A DNA stretch of 64,000 bases from Pseudomonadota bacterium (GCA_018261735.1 JAGTRM010000006.1:62001-126000); one strand, 5' to 3'; counted from the stretch's first letter, positions 19,901 through 30,443 are shown. Notes: generated from the sequence alone by a model not told the origin. Program-made: numbers and translations.

Positions 19901-21610
19901 CAGGGCGCCAAGCCCGGCGAAGGCGGCCAGTTGCCGGGCAGCAAGGTTTCCGAATACATCGGCAAGCTGCGCTTCTCGGTGCCGGGCGTCGGCCTGATTT
20001 CGCCGCCGCCGCACCACGACATCTACTCGATCGAAGACTTGGCCCAGCTGATTCACGATCTGAAGAACGTGAACCCGAAAGCCGATATCTCGGTCAAGCT
20101 GGTATCCGAAGTGGGCGTTGGCACCGTGGCCGCAGGCGTGGCCAAGTGCAAGGCCGACCACGTGGTGATCGCCGGGCATGACGGCGGTACGGGTGCCTCC
20201 CCGCTGTCGTCGATCAAGTACGCCGGTTCGCCGTGGGAACTGGGCCTCTCCGAAACCCAGCAGACGCTGGTGCTCAACCGCTTGCGCAGCCGTATCGTCG
20301 TGCAGGTCGACGGCCAGATGAAGACCGGTCGCGACGTGGTGATCGGCGCGCTGCTCGGCGCGGACGAGTTCGGTTTCGCCACCGCGCCGCTGGTCGTCGA
20401 AGGTTGCATCATGATGCGCAAGTGCCACCTGAACACCTGCCCGGTGGGCGTGGCCACGCAGGATCCGGAACTGCGCAAGAAGTTCTCCGGCAATCCGGAA
20501 CACGTGGTGCGTTATTTCTTCTACGTGGCAGAAGAAGTGCGCGAAATCATGGCGCAACTGGGTATTCGCAAGTTCAGCGACCTGATCGGCCGCGCAGATC
20601 TCCTGGACAAAAAAGCCGCGATCGAACACTGGAAGGCGCAGGGTCTCGATTTCAGCAAGGTATTCCACCTGCCGAACGTGCCAGCCGACGTGCCGCGCCT
20701 GGCGGTCGACACCCAGGATCACCTGCTGGAAAAGGCGCTCGACCACAAGCTGATCGAGCAGGCCAAGCCGGCACTGGCCAAGGGCGAGCGCGTTTCCTTC
20801 ATCGCCCAGATCAAGAACGTCAACCGTTCGGTCGGCGCGATGTTGTCGGGCGAAGTGGCCAAGAAATACGGCCACGGCGGCTTGCCCGACGACACCATCC
20901 ATATCCAGCTGACCGGCACCGCCGGCCAGAGCTTCGGCGCGTTCCTCGCGCACGGCGTGACACTGGATCTGGTTGGCGAAGGCAACGATTACGTGGGCAA
21001 GGGTATTTCCGGCGGCCGCATCATCGTACGCAGCCCGAATGATTTCCGTGGTTTTGGCCCGGAACACATCATCGTCGGCAATACCGTGCTGTTCGGTGCG
21101 ATCGGCGGTGAAGCCTACTTCAACGGCGTGGGCGGCGAGCGTTTCGCCGTGCGCAACTCCGGCGCCGCAGCGGTGGTCGAAGGCCTGGGTGACCATGGCT
21201 GCGAATACATGACCGGCGGCACCGTCGTGGTCCTGGGCGATACCGGCCGCAACTTTGCAGCCGGCATGTCGGGCGGCGTGGCCTATGTGTACGACCCGGA
21301 TGGCGTGTTTGCCAAGAAGTGCAACACTGCCATGGTTGATCTGGAACACGTGCTGTCCGCGACCGAACAGGCCGAGAAAATAGACAAGGCCGTTTGGCAT
21401 GCCGTCCAGCGCGGCAGCAAGACCGAAGCGGATGAAGTTATCCTCAAGCGCCTGATCGAGAACCACTTCAAGTACACCGGCAGCATGCGCGCCAAGGCAC
21501 TGCTGGAAAACTGGGCCGAAGCCCGCGCCGCCTTCGTCAAGGTCATGCCGAAGGAATACCGTCGCGCGCTGAAGGAACTGGCTGCTGCCAAGGCTGCGGT
21601 AACTGCATAG
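16940..21610 (+). CDS. gltB: Glutamate synthase (NADPH) large subunit
   Basis: A 1556-aa ammonia-assimilation enzyme that, with GltD, makes two glutamates from glutamine and 2-oxoglutarate. The N-terminal class II amidotransferase nucleophile is Cys17, so a 16-residue propeptide (ending NEHDA) must be removed. The central and FMN domains follow. The 3Fe-4S cluster Cys set sits in CHLNTCPVG, next to [10 protein letters not shown]. The C-terminal beta-helix (GXXGG repeats such as GKGISGGRI and [16 protein letters not shown]) is present. Full length. gltD follows after 96 bp that contain a long hairpin. The 1550-codon open frame antisense to it is a codon-bias shadow. Confidence 0.98.
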   Translation: MQQPQGLYDPANEHDACGVGFVAHIKGSKSHEIVQNGLKILENIDHRGAVGADPLMGDGAGILLQIPDQLFREEMAAAGVRLPQAGEYGVGMIFLPKEAASRLACEQEIERAVRAEGQVLLGWRDVPVDHAMPMSPTVKAKEPIIRQVFIGRGPDVMVTEALERKLYVIRKMASHAIQKLGLKHCAEYYVPSMSARTIIYKGLLLANQVGVYYKDLADPRCVSALALVHQRFSTNTFPEWPLAHPYRMIAHNGEINTVKGNFNWLRAREGVMKSAVLGSDLAKLYPLVYDGQSDTATFDNCIELLTMAGYPLAQAAMMMIPEAWEQHELMDANRRAFYEYHAAMMEPWDGPAAIAFTDGRQIGATLDRNGLRPARYIVTDDDIVVMASESGVLPIPESKIAKKWRLQPGKMFLIDMEAGRIIDDKELKDSLANAKPYREWISRIQIKLDEVDGPEPKDEVRASLLDRQQAFGYTQEDTKFLMTPMALSGEEAIGSMGNDSPMAVMSDKLKPLYSYFRQLFAQVTNPPIDPIREALVMSTVSFIGPKPNLLDLNNINPPMRLEVSQPILDFKDMAKLRYIEQYTDNKFKSYELNICYPVAWGNEGVEARLASLCAEAEDAVKSGYTILIVSDRKMDAQNVAIPALLATSAIHLHLVKQGLRTCTGLVVETGSARETHHFALLAGYGAEAIHPYLAMETLRDIASKTTNLDGDKAIYHYIKAVGKGLCKVMSKMGISTYQSYCGAQIFEAIGLNKELVKKYFTGTSSNVEGIGIFEVAEEAVRLHKQAFGNDPVLANALDAGGEYAFRIRGEDHMWTPDAIAKLQHSTRSGNFQNYKEYAQIINDQSKRHMTLRGLFEFKLDPAKAVPLDEVESAKDIVKRFATGAMSLGSISTEAHSTLAIAMNRIGGKSNTGEGGEDDKRYRNEMNGVFIKKGETLAGLLGRDVIERDIVLEEGDSLRSKIKQVASGRFGVTAEYLTSADQIQIKMAQGAKPGEGGQLPGSKVSEYIGKLRFSVPGVGLISPPPHHDIYSIEDLAQLIHDLKNVNPKADISVKLVSEVGVGTVAAGVAKCKADHVVIAGHDGGTGASPLSSIKYAGSPWELGLSETQQTLVLNRLRSRIVVQVDGQMKTGRDVVIGALLGADEFGFATAPLVVEGCIMMRKCHLNTCPVGVATQDPELRKKFSGNPEHVVRYFFYVAEEVREIMAQLGIRKFSDLIGRADLLDKKAAIEHWKAQGLDFSKVFHLPNVPADVPRLAVDTQDHLLEKALDHKLIEQAKPALAKGERVSFIAQIKNVNRSVGAMLSGEVAKKYGHGGLPDDTIHIQLTGTAGQSFGAFLAHGVTLDLVGEGNDYVGKGISGGRIIVRSPNDFRGFGPEHIIVGNTVLFGAIGGEAYFNGVGGERFAVRNSGAAAVVEGLGDHGCEYMTGGTVVVLGDTGRNFAAGMSGGVAYVYDPDGVFAKKCNTAMVDLEHVLSATEQAEKIDKAVWHAVQRGSKTEADEVILKRLIENHFKYTGSMRAKALLENWAEARAAFVKVMPKEYRRALKELAAAKAAVTA

Positions 21611-21620
21611 AAAACCTTTG

Positions 21621-21684
21621 CACCACCGGGATACAGCGCGGGAAAACTTTCATGTTTTCCCGCGGCTCTCCCGCCCCGGTGGTG
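21621..21684 (+). other. Long two-tier hairpin in the gltB-gltD intergenic mRNA
   Basis: The outer stem CACCACCGGG (21621-21630) pairs perfectly with CCCGGTGGTG (21675-21684). The inner stem CGCGGGAAAAC (21637-21647) pairs perfectly with GTTTTCCCGCG (21654-21664) around the loop TTTCAT. It is 21 base pairs in all within a 96-bp gap, ending 9 bp before the gltD ribosome-binding site. There is no U-tract, so it is not a simple terminator. Confidence 0.85.
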
Positions 21685-21706
21685 AACAGTTTTAAAGGAA
21701 TTGAAC

Positions 21707-23191
21707 ATGGGTAAGGTCACCGGATTTATGGAGTTCCCGCGCCAGGAAGAAGGCTACGAGGCTCCCGAATCACGCAAGAAGCATTACAAGGAGTTCGTCG
21801 CGCACCTGACCGACGAACAGGCAAAGATCCAGGGCGCGCGTTGCATGGATTGTGGCATTCCGTTCTGCAACAACGGCTGCCCGGTCAACAACATCATCCC
21901 GGATTTCAACGATCTGGTTTACAAGCATCAGTGGCAGGAAGCCATCGAGGTGCTGCATTCCACCAACAACTTCCCGGAATTCACCGGCCGCATCTGTCCG
22001 GCGCCGTGCGAAGCCGCCTGCACGCTCGGCATTCACGAGCTACCGGTCGGCATCAAGTCGATCGAGCACGCGATCATCGACAAGGCCTGGGAAAACGGCT
22101 GGGTTGCCCCGCAGGTAGCTGCAGTGAAAACCGGCAAGAAAGTGGCCGTCGTTGGCTCCGGCCCGGCCGGCCTCGCCGCCGCGCAGCAACTGGCGCGCGC
22201 CGGCCATGATGTCACCGTGTTTGAAAAACGCGACCGCATCGGCGGCCTGCTGCGCTACGGCATTCCCGACTTCAAGCTCGACAAGGGTCTGATCGACCGC
22301 CGCATGAAGCAACTGGAAGCCGAGGGCGTCACCTTCCGCACCGGCGTTTACATCGGCGATGCCGACCTGCCCAAGGGCGTGGGTTCCGATGCGAAGGTCA
22401 AGACTTCGCCCAAGCAACTCGTCAAGGATTTTGATGCCGTGGTCATCACCGCCGGCTCCGAAACCCCGCGCGATCTGCCGGTGCCGGGCCGCGAGCTCGA
22501 AGGCGTGTATTACGCCATGGAATTCCTGCCGCAGCAGAACAAGGTCAACGCCGGCGACAAGCTGAAAGACCAGATCAAGGTCACCGGCAAGAACGTGGTC
22601 GTGATCGGCGGCGGCGATACCGGCTCCGATTGCGTGGGCACCAGCAACCGTCAGGGCGCGAAGAGCATTCTGCAGTTCGAACTGCTGCCCAAGCCTCCGG
22701 TGCAGGAAAACAAGTCGCTGACCTGGCCGTACTGGCCGTTGAAGCTGCGCACCTCGTCCAGCCACGACGAAGGCTGCGAGCGCGAATGGTCGATCACCAC
22801 CAAGGAATTCCGCGGCGAGAACGGCAAGCTCAAATCGATGGTCACGGCGGAAGTCACCTGGACCAAGGATGCGGTCACGGGTCAGATGAAGATGAACGAA
22901 GTGCCCGGCTCGGAGAAAGTCATTCCGGCCGAGTTCGTCTTCCTCGCCATGGGCTTCACCAACCCGGTCGCCAGCCTGTTGGAGAGCTTCGGCATCGAAA
23001 AAGACCCGCGCGGCAACGCCAAGGCAACAACCGACGGCACCGGCTGCTACGCCACCAACGTACCGAAAGTCTTCGCCGCCGGTGACGTACGCCGAGGCCA
23101 GTCGCTGGTGGTCTGGGCGATCCGCGAAGGCCGCCAGGCTGCGCGCGAGGTCGATGTGTTCCTGATGGGAAGTTCCGTGCTACCGCGTTAA
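21707..23191 (+). CDS. gltD: Glutamate synthase (NADPH) small subunit
   Basis: A 494-aa FAD- and NADPH-binding, iron-sulfur subunit that feeds electrons to GltB. N-terminal Cys clusters CMDCGIPFC and CPAPCEAAC bind two 4Fe-4S centres. The FAD motif is [14 protein letters not shown] and the NADPH motif [12 protein letters not shown]. The start is the ATG at 21707, with AAAGGA 7 bp ahead; an in-frame TTG 6 bp upstream is disregarded. Full length. It ends just before a perfect-palindrome terminator. Confidence 0.97.
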   Translation: MGKVTGFMEFPRQEEGYEAPESRKKHYKEFVAHLTDEQAKIQGARCMDCGIPFCNNGCPVNNIIPDFNDLVYKHQWQEAIEVLHSTNNFPEFTGRICPAPCEAACTLGIHELPVGIKSIEHAIIDKAWENGWVAPQVAAVKTGKKVAVVGSGPAGLAAAQQLARAGHDVTVFEKRDRIGGLLRYGIPDFKLDKGLIDRRMKQLEAEGVTFRTGVYIGDADLPKGVGSDAKVKTSPKQLVKDFDAVVITAGSETPRDLPVPGRELEGVYYAMEFLPQQNKVNAGDKLKDQIKVTGKNVVVIGGGDTGSDCVGTSNRQGAKSILQFELLPKPPVQENKSLTWPYWPLKLRTSSSHDEGCEREWSITTKEFRGENGKLKSMVTAEVTWTKDAVTGQMKMNEVPGSEKVIPAEFVFLAMGFTNPVASLLESFGIEKDPRGNAKATTDGTGCYATNVPKVFAAGDVRRGQSLVVWAIREGRQAAREVDVFLMGSSVLPR

Positions 23192-23210
23192 GCGACCTGT
23201 CACCCTAAAA

Positions 23211-23236
23211 ACAAAGGCTCCCTAGGGAGCCTTTGT
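23211..23236. terminator. Bidirectional terminator between gltD and mtnN
   Basis: This is a perfect 26-bp palindrome: arm ACAAAGGCTCCCT followed by its complement. On the minus strand the stem is followed by TTTTTAGGG, and on the plus strand by CGTTTT. The flanking genes converge on it. Confidence 0.85.
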
Positions 23237-23269
23237 CGTTTTCGCCTAACCCGCGTGTCTTCATGCCAT

Positions 23270-23959
23270 TCAAATCTGCGGCAGCATGTAGCGGATGAAA
23301 TCCAGGCTATTGTGACTCGCGCGTGGCAGAAATTCCTCGAAATTCACCGCGGCGCTGCCGTCGGCCTTGTCGGAGATGGTGCGCGCCACTAGACACGGTA
23401 CGTTGTTGACGGCACAGACCTGCGCCACGCTGGCGCCTTCCATTTCCACGCCATCGCCTGCCAGCTCGCCGGCCAGATAACCATGGCTGCTCATTTCCCG
23501 GTGGGAGATGAACTGGTCGCCGGTACAGATGCGCCCAACATGCAGCTTGCCCAGTGCCGGTTCGTAATCGCTGGCCAGGTGCAGCAGGCGCGGATCGGCC
23601 GGAATGAAGCGCCAGTCCGAAAACGGAATCTGCCCGCGCGGAAAACCGATCGCCGAGGTTTCCATGTCATGCTGCACCAGATCGCGCGCAACCAGCGTAT
23701 CGCCGATACCAATCTGCGGCTGCAGGCTGCCGGCGAGGCCCGTGAACAGCACGGCCAGCGGCCGATAGTCGTCGATCAGGTGCTGTGTCATCATCGCGGC
23801 CATCACCTTGCCGACACCGCTTTTGCTGACCAATACCGCCCGGCCTTCGATGGTGCCCTGATGGTGGTCAAAACCATTCCAGTGCCGAATCTGCCCGTTA
23901 TCCATGACTGACAGGAAACTGCCGATTTCACTGTCCATCGCGCCAAGAATGACAATCAT
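23270..23959 (-). CDS. mtnN: 5'-methylthioadenosine/S-adenosylhomocysteine nucleosidase
   Basis: A 229-aa enzyme that removes adenine from MTA and SAH, feeding methionine salvage and the activated methyl cycle. It has the catalytic Glu region GAMDSEI at the N-terminus, the purine/ribose-binding VEMEGASVAQV, and the catalytic Asp in ISDKADG. The second of two ATGs (23959) is chosen because GGGAG is 8 nt ahead of it and only 2 nt ahead of the first. It is monocistronic and converges on gltD across a shared terminator. Confidence 0.93.
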   Translation of the reverse strand: MIVILGAMDSEIGSFLSVMDNGQIRHWNGFDHHQGTIEGRAVLVSKSGVGKVMAAMMTQHLIDDYRPLAVLFTGLAGSLQPQIGIGDTLVARDLVQHDMETSAIGFPRGQIPFSDWRFIPADPRLLHLASDYEPALGKLHVGRICTGDQFISHREMSSHGYLAGELAGDGVEMEGASVAQVCAVNNVPCLVARTISDKADGSAAVNFEEFLPRASHNSLDFIRYMLPQI

Positions 23960-24064
23960 GCCCATAGCTCCCTACAAGAATTAGCTCAATTGTAGCAGCG
24001 CATGGCGCACCACCAAGCGGCGACTCGCGTACACTCTGGCGCGAATTACTTCCTGGTTGCCGCC

Positions 24065-24805
24065 ATGTCCGAAGCTCCTCTGCCCATCCTCTACCGCGAC
24101 GAGCACCTGATCGCCATCGACAAGCCCTCCGGCCTGCTGGTGCATCGCACGGTGCTCGACTGGCGCGAAACCCGCTTTGCCCTGCAGATCCTTCGCGACC
24201 AGATCGGCCAGTATGTGTATCCGGTGCACCGGCTGGATCGGGGCACCTCGGGCGTGCTGCTGTTTGCGCTCGATTCCGACACCAGCCGCGCGCTGGCGCA
24301 ACAGTTTGAGCATGGCTGTGTGAAAAAGTGCTATTGGGCAATCGTGCGCGGACACCCGCCGGAAAGCGGCGAAATCGACCATGCACTGGTCCGGCTAAAG
24401 GACGATGTCGATTTTCTCGGGCAGAAAGTCATCCAGAGTGCACAGGACGCACTGACCCGCTATCGCCGGCTTGCGACGGCAGAGATTCCGGTCCAGGTCG
24501 ACCGCTATCCCACCAGCCGCTACGCGCTGCTTGAACTCGAGCCAGTGACCGGACGGCGCCACCAGTTGCGCCGGCACTTGAAGCACATCTCGCACCCGAT
24601 CATCGGTGATGCCACTTATGGCAAGGGCCGCCACAATCGCCTGTTCGGCAAACTGTTTGGTAATCAGCACCTGTTGCTATGTTGCCGGATGATGCAACTC
24701 ACCCATCCGCTCACCGGAGAAACGCTCACGCTACGCGCGCCGCTTGATGAAGATTTCAACCGGACGATGGCGGGATTGGGCTGGGAATCAGTCACTCATA
24801 TATAA
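24065..24805 (+). CDS. truC: tRNA pseudouridine(65) synthase TruC
   Basis: A 246-aa RluA-family pseudouridine synthase. Catalytic Asp58 is in HRLDRGTSGVLL. The N-terminal AIDKPSGLLVHRT and C-terminal ELEPVTGRRHQLRRHLKHI closely recall E. coli TruC, which modifies U65 of tRNA-Ile and tRNA-Asp. The ATG at 24065 is preferred over an in-frame upstream codon at 24002 because it gives the family's length. It is divergent from mtnN. Confidence 0.9.
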   Translation: MSEAPLPILYRDEHLIAIDKPSGLLVHRTVLDWRETRFALQILRDQIGQYVYPVHRLDRGTSGVLLFALDSDTSRALAQQFEHGCVKKCYWAIVRGHPPESGEIDHALVRLKDDVDFLGQKVIQSAQDALTRYRRLATAEIPVQVDRYPTSRYALLELEPVTGRRHQLRRHLKHISHPIIGDATYGKGRHNRLFGKLFGNQHLLLCCRMMQLTHPLTGETLTLRAPLDEDFNRTMAGLGWESVTHI

Positions 24806-24838
24806 CCAATACAACTATGTTTATTCGCATTGGTTATA
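24801..24838. promoter_or_regulatory. Inverted repeat overlapping a -10 box, upstream of the TSUP gene
   Basis: TATAACCAAT (24801-24810) and ATTGGTTATA (24829-24838) are perfect 10-bp arms 18 bp apart. A TATAAT hexamer at 24835-24840 overlaps the right arm, 41 bp before the TSUP start. This is the layout of a repressor operator, though a hairpin that ends truC transcription is possible. Confidence 0.6.
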
Positions 24839-24880
24839 ATTGGGTGCAATAATGACTCACGAAAAACCAGGAGACGAGCC

Positions 24881-25249
24881 ATGGAATACGTCGTTCCTTT
24901 GATTCTGATTGGCCTCATCGCCGGCATTAGTTCTGGTCTGTTCGGCATCGGCGGCGGGGTGCTGATCGTTCCCGCACTGGTTTTCCTGCTGAAATTCCCG
25001 ATCCACCGCGCCATCGGCACCAGCCTGGCCATCCTGCTGCCGCCTATCGGTGCAGCGGCCGTTTTTGCGTATTACCGTGCCGGCAATGTTGACCTCAAGG
25101 CGGCGGCCATCATCGCAGTCACGGTATTTGCCGGCGCCTGGCTGGGCGCGCAGCTGGCAGGCCGACTGGATGCCCATGTCATGCGCACGCTTTTCGGCCT
25201 TTTCCTGATCGCGCTGGGCTGTTACACCCTGTTTAACGGCAAGATTTAG
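24881..25249 (+). CDS. Half-size TSUP (TauE/SafE) family membrane protein
   Basis: A 122-aa inner-membrane protein of the sulfite/thiosulfate permease-like (TSUP) family. It has about four hydrophobic segments and the signature GLIAGISSGLFGIGGGVLIVP at its start, of which SGLFGIGGG is the key part. Full-length members are about 240-270 aa with two such repeats; this is a single repeat, so it may act as a dimer. The ATG at 24881 has AGGAG 8 bp ahead. It probably moves a sulfur anion such as sulfite. Its promoter carries an inverted repeat (24801-24838), suggesting control by a repressor encoded elsewhere. Confidence 0.85.
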   Translation: MEYVVPLILIGLIAGISSGLFGIGGGVLIVPALVFLLKFPIHRAIGTSLAILLPPIGAAAVFAYYRAGNVDLKAAAIIAVTVFAGAWLGAQLAGRLDAHVMRTLFGLFLIALGCYTLFNGKI

Positions 25250-25416
25250 AGTCGGGAGCACGATCTTCCTGCGCGAACGCGACACCGGTTTATCCGCAGC
25301 GGCTTACGTAATCGACAGGTCCTTGCGACCGATCAGAAACAAATCCAAAAGGCAGACCCTGCCGGCTTTTCCCTGTAAAATCGCGCCTTTGTTCCCCTAG
25401 CCCAAGGATTGGTACC

Positions 25417-26037
25417 GTGCAGATCGTTTGTCTCGACATGGAAGGCGTGTTGGTTCCGGAAATCTGGATCGCCTTTGCCGAACGCACCGGCATTCCCGAA
25501 TTGCGCCGCACCACGCGCGACGAGCCGGATTACGACAAGCTCATGAAATATCGCCTGAACATCCTGCGCGAACACAAGCTGGGCTTGCCGGATATCCAGG
25601 AAGTGATCGGCGCACTCGGCCCGATGGAAGGCTGCAAGGAATTTTTGGATGCACTGCGGCTCGATTACCAAGTGGTGATCCTGTCCGACACCTTCTATGA
25701 ATTCGCCAAGCCGCTGATGGCACAGATGGGCCAACCTACCCTGTTCTGCCACCGCCTGGAAGCCGATGCCAACGGCATGCTGGTGAACTATCACCTGCGC
25801 ATGCCCGACCAGAAACGCCACGCCGTGGAAGCCTTCAAGTCGCTGAACTTCAAGGTGATCGCCGCCGGCGACAGCTACAACGATACCGCCATGCTCGGCG
25901 CGGCACACGCCGGCATCCTGATGCACCCGCCGGAAAACGTGGTGCGCGAGTTCCCGCAATATCCGGTCGTGCGTACCTATGACGATCTGCGCGCCGAGAT
26001 CGACAAGGCCGCCGCCCGCATCCAGGACTGGAACTGA
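25417..26037 (+). CDS. thrH: ThrH: phosphoserine phosphatase / homoserine phosphotransferase
   Basis: A 206-aa HAD-superfamily enzyme. It opens CLDMEGVLVPEIW: the nucleophile Asp7 is followed by Glu9 where most HAD phosphatases have DxD, a ThrH hallmark. The later motifs ILSDTFYEF (Ser) and AGDSYNDTAML (acidic motif IV) are present. ThrH hydrolyses phosphoserine and can transfer the phosphate to homoserine. The start is GTG with AAGGA ahead. It is followed after 6 bp by an SGNH hydrolase gene, probably in the same transcript. Confidence 0.92.
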   Translation: MQIVCLDMEGVLVPEIWIAFAERTGIPELRRTTRDEPDYDKLMKYRLNILREHKLGLPDIQEVIGALGPMEGCKEFLDALRLDYQVVILSDTFYEFAKPLMAQMGQPTLFCHRLEADANGMLVNYHLRMPDQKRHAVEAFKSLNFKVIAAGDSYNDTAMLGAAHAGILMHPPENVVREFPQYPVVRTYDDLRAEIDKAAARIQDWN

Positions 26038-26043
26038 CCAGCC

Positions 26044-26652
26044 ATGACGTACCGCATCCTGCTGGCCCTGCTGCTTTGCATCGCTGGGCTGGCCGGATGC
26101 GCCAAAACCCCCAAGCTTGCCCCACTGGCAGCCAATGCCACGATCCTGGCCTTCGGCGACAGCCTGACCTACGGCACCGGCGCACAACCCGCCGAGAATT
26201 ACCCCGCCGTTCTTGCCACATTGACTGCCCGTCAGGTGATCAATGCCGGGGTTCCAGGCGAAACCAGCGCCGATGGCCGCGAACGGCTTGACCAAACGCT
26301 CAACGAATCCCGCCCTGCCCTGCTGATCCTGTGCATGGGCGGCAATGATTTCCTGCGAAAAGTCCCGGAAGCAGAAACTGTGGAAAATCTACGGGCAATG
26401 CTTGAGCTCGCCAAATCGCGGCGAATACCAACACTACTGATCGCCACGCCGCGCCCGGGGCTGGGAATCGCCGTCCCGGCTTTCTACGCAGAGCTGGCCA
26501 AGCAATACGCCATTCCGCTGGAAGCCAAGTCACTGGAAGAAATACTGGCGAGCCGCGACCTCAAAAGCGATCTGATCCATCCCAATGCGACAGGCTACCG
26601 GCAACTGGCCGAAGCCGTCGCCGAGGTATTGAAGCAGGCCGGCGCGCTCTGA
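26044..26652 (+). CDS. SGNH/GDSL-family esterase, predicted lipoprotein
   Basis: A 202-aa TesA-like arylesterase/lysophospholipase. The lipobox LAGC places the acylated Cys at residue 19, so it is probably anchored in the periplasm. The catalytic Ser40 is in FGDSLTYGTG. Block III is CMGGNDF, and the Asp/His pair sits in DLIHPNATGY. It starts 6 bp after thrH. Most TesA relatives have a cleaved signal instead of a lipid anchor. The substrate is unknown. Confidence 0.9.
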   Translation: MTYRILLALLLCIAGLAGCAKTPKLAPLAANATILAFGDSLTYGTGAQPAENYPAVLATLTARQVINAGVPGETSADGRERLDQTLNESRPALLILCMGGNDFLRKVPEAETVENLRAMLELAKSRRIPTLLIATPRPGLGIAVPAFYAELAKQYAIPLEAKSLEEILASRDLKSDLIHPNATGYRQLAEAVAEVLKQAGAL

Positions 26653-26973
26653 GAACCCGTTTACGACCTTGCTGCGAGGCCGGGAACCTAACGATGTGGA
26701 TGTAATAGGCCGGAGGAGTAGCTCGGATGGAGCAAAGCGCAATCCGGGGCTGCATATGATCTGGCATGCATCCCGCATTTCCGGCCTTGAGGCCTGCATC
26801 CAAGCTACTCGCTATACCGATGAGGCGACGGGCCTTTGCCAAGGCCAACGACATCACCTTGTTCACCGGCGAAATGCTGCTGATGACATTGAACGTCAGC
26901 CCGCCGGGCTGGTTTTTGGGGTTGCCGGGGCTATCCGCGCTGCAACGGGAAATGGGAGAGGCGTAATAGGCAG

Positions 26974-27000
26974 GGTGTGAAACGCGCAGCGTTGCGCACC
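26974..27000. repeat. Imperfect palindromic repeat
   Basis: GGTGTGAAACGC (26974-26985) opposes GCGTTGCGCACC (26989-27000) with two mismatches. It is one unit of the repeat spacer. Confidence 0.5.
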
Positions 27001-27045
27001 GAATGGCTTTCAAATATGCAACGAGGTAGCGAAGCGCCATTCCGC

Positions 27046-27069
27046 GTGCGCAAATCAAGATTTGCGCAC
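27046..27069. repeat. Perfect palindromic repeat
   Basis: GTGCGCAAATC (27046-27056) and GATTTGCGCAC (27059-27069) are perfect 11-bp arms with a 2-nt loop. It is a dispersed-repeat type and not followed by a U-tract. Confidence 0.6.
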
Positions 27070-27286
27070 CCTACGATACTGGCTGTGGTGGCTAGTTGTT
27101 TGAACGAACGGTGTGGCTTAGGTAGCCGACGATTACTCACACGTAATAGCAAGTCCGCTTTTTTCCTGTTTGGCAATCCAGACTGTTGTCGCAAAATGGG
27201 GTGGAACTTTCATTCCCAGTTGAGTCGAACACTTGCCAATTGGCTTTTGTTCCCAGCCGGAAATCCCTTCAGAAAAGACCCATAAC

Positions 27287-28372
27287 ATGCCCAGCAAACG
27301 CATTAAAAATGCCATTCGCCTGGAGTTCGCCCCGGGTGCACTGATTCATGCCAACCTTTCCGGCGCTGCGTTTTCCGGTGAATGCTTGTGGATCGCCGGC
27401 GACGAGGCCTGCAGCATCGACCGCCTGCGCCGCCTTGATCCATCAGGAACTGAATTGCTGCGCTTCGGCGACGGGCTGAGCTTTCCGCTGTCAGAACTGC
27501 TGGACTTGCCCGGAGCAGCGGACGAGGAGGCCGACCTGGAAGGCATGACCGTGGCTGACGGCTATCTTTGGGTGGTGGGCTCGCACGGACTCAAGCGCAA
27601 GAATGCGAAGAATGATCGTGACGACGCAGAAAACGCCAAGCGGCTGGCCAAGGTGACGCTCGACGGCAACCGCCGCCTGTTGGCCTGTTTACCGATTGAA
27701 ATGGGTGACGACGGCAAACCCTGTCTGGTCCAGGAGGCGAAAGATGGCCGCCGGGCGCGACGGCTGAAAGGGGATGCCGAGTCCAACCTGCTCACCCAAG
27801 CTTTAGCGGATGATCCCCATGTCGGACCGTACATGGGCATTCCCGGTAAAGACAATGGTTTCGATATCGAAGGGCTGGTGGTGGACGGCAACCGCTTGCT
27901 GCTCGGACTGCGCGGCCCGGTGTTGCATGGTTGGTCTGCAGTGCTGGAAATTGCGCTCGAAGCCAAGGGCGAACAACTGCGGCTGGCGCCTCTGGATTGC
28001 AGCGGTAGCCTGATCCGCAAGCATTTCCTGCAACTGGAAGGACTCGGAATTCGGGATCTGCACTTTTCCGGTGATGACCTCTACATCCTGGCCGGGCCGA
28101 CGATGGTGCTTGATGGCGATATCCGCGTGTTCAAGTGGCCGAACGCCAAGTCCCTGCTGGCGGCCAACCACGAACCGGTGCGTTTCGTGGCCACCCTGAA
28201 CGAGATGCTTTCCCTGCCCTACGGGCACGGCACCAATCGTGCAGAGGCACTTTGCGAATTGCCGCCTGAGTTCGCCTCGCACACTCCGAGCTGGATGGTG
28301 CTTTACGACGCGCCCGGCCTTGATCGCAAGGATGGTGAATACACGGTTTTCGGTGATGTTCTACATCAGTGA
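27287..28372 (+). CDS. DUF3616 domain protein
   Basis: A 361-aa protein that I place in the DUF3616 family, from its SGAAFSGECLWIAGDE opening, the repeated W/G-rich beta-propeller-like strands (for example GYLWVVGSHG), and DIEGLVVDGNRLLLGLRGPV. No signal peptide is visible, so it is probably cytoplasmic. No enzymatic role is known to me. The ATG at 27287 is chosen over an upstream in-frame codon at 27233 that would add unrelated residues. It is flanked by the repeat spacer upstream and converges on hemF. Confidence 0.75.
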   Translation: MPSKRIKNAIRLEFAPGALIHANLSGAAFSGECLWIAGDEACSIDRLRRLDPSGTELLRFGDGLSFPLSELLDLPGAADEEADLEGMTVADGYLWVVGSHGLKRKNAKNDRDDAENAKRLAKVTLDGNRRLLACLPIEMGDDGKPCLVQEAKDGRRARRLKGDAESNLLTQALADDPHVGPYMGIPGKDNGFDIEGLVVDGNRLLLGLRGPVLHGWSAVLEIALEAKGEQLRLAPLDCSGSLIRKHFLQLEGLGIRDLHFSGDDLYILAGPTMVLDGDIRVFKWPNAKSLLAANHEPVRFVATLNEMLSLPYGHGTNRAEALCELPPEFASHTPSWMVLYDAPGLDRKDGEYTVFGDVLHQ

Positions 28373-28445
28373 TTGAGCTTCGGCTCAACGAGTCCGGAGC
28401 CCCTTCTGCACCGTGGTCTGTTCCCGGCACTCAATATCCCCCGCT

Positions 28446-29793
<1,348 letters not shown>

Positions 29794-29865
29794 GGCAACT
29801 CTCCAGCCGGTCAGTCAAAGCGCAGAATTATAGACTCAAGCTGCGCCAAGCCCAATGGGTCAAAT

Positions 29866-30435
29866 TTACTGCTTGCGATAAACCAGGCAGCCATCGATCA
29901 AGACTTCCCCTTCACCGGCCCGCATGTCAATTGCGATGCGCTCGAAGGAAAACTGCTTGCCATTTACCTGCACCCAGGCCGGAATCGGCTTGCCCTGATA
30001 ACTGCCTACCGCATCGTCGGCACGCACGATATCCAGCTTCTGTGCCGGCGCCGCAACCGGCCCCGGTTGCTCGGCCCCCATGAAATCAGGGCGCGGCAAC
30101 TCTTCCACCGGCCGGACCTCGCGCGCAGCCCCTTCCTTGACGGGCGGTTTGAGCATGCGTAGGTAAGGATTAAACAGCCAATACGGCAGCACCACGCGGC
30201 GCACGCGCTTTTCATCGTCGATCATGCAGGTCACGGAAAAGCGTTCGCCGCAGGAAGGACATTGTGCACGAGCGGCAATGGCGATATGGTCATTCACCAC
30301 CCGCGCCACGCCAATCATATGCTGGGCCGAGAGCATGGTGCCGCAGCTCAGACAGGGCTTGGAAAACTGGCGAACTTGCTCGCCGTTCGCAAAACGCAGC
30401 GGCAGCACATCACTCAAACGACAATTAGGTTGCAT
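29866..30435 (-). CDS. Conserved unknown protein with a four-Cys zinc-ribbon motif
   Basis: A 189-aa protein of unknown function. Two CxxC knuckles (CLSCG about residue 29 and CPSCG about residue 59) suggest a zinc ribbon. A tail after residue 120 is Pro/Glu-rich, and the C-terminal end is a small beta-rich segment (VNGKQFSFERIAIDMRAGEG). No signal peptide or TM. The ATG at 30435 is preferred; a GTG at 30465 would overlap the preceding RNase gene. It lies 8 bp after the RNB nuclease stop and is likely co-transcribed, so it may act on RNA or nucleotides, but that is only context. Confidence 0.65.
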   Translation of the reverse strand: MQPNCRLSDVLPLRFANGEQVRQFSKPCLSCGTMLSAQHMIGVARVVNDHIAIAARAQCPSCGERFSVTCMIDDEKRVRRVVLPYWLFNPYLRMLKPPVKEGAAREVRPVEELPRPDFMGAEQPGPVAAPAQKLDIVRADDAVGSYQGKPIPAWVQVNGKQFSFERIAIDMRAGEGEVLIDGCLVYRKQ

Positions 30436-30443
30436 CTCGACAC

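Larger units (their letters stand above)
26653..27286. repeat. Repeat-rich spacer with palindromic dispersed elements and a possible gene remnant
   Basis: This 634-bp stretch has no convincing gene. It contains a REP-like unit near 26718-26750 (CGGAT and ATCCG arms around AGCAAAGCGCA), an imperfect hairpin at 26974-27000 and a perfect 11-bp-arm hairpin at 27046-27069. These match in style the dispersed elements ending in GTGCGCAACGC or CCGGATTGCGC found in many proteobacterial genomes. Between them, about 26817-26966, an open stretch without its own start reads ANDITLFTGEMLLMTLNVSP and may be a gene fragment. Confidence 0.5.

Noticed and set aside
16814..21466. A 1550-codon open frame antisense to gltB
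   Set aside because: It mirrors gltB almost exactly. Strong GC bias at the third codon position removes stops on the opposite strand. Its translation is rich in His, Arg, Val and Gln without any family motif, and gltB is certain.
24002..24064. An extended N-terminus for TruC from the codon at 24002
   Set aside because: The added 21 residues have no counterpart in the family, and the region also holds the mtnN/truC divergent promoter.
25333..26295. A 320-codon antisense frame across thrH and the SGNH gene
   Set aside because: It crosses two good genes in operon order and has no recognisable domain.
26669..26980. A 103-codon open frame in the repeat spacer
   Set aside because: It spans palindromic repeats, has no ribosome-binding site and its translation resembles repeat-derived sequence. 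Kept only as a possible fragment within the spacer entry.
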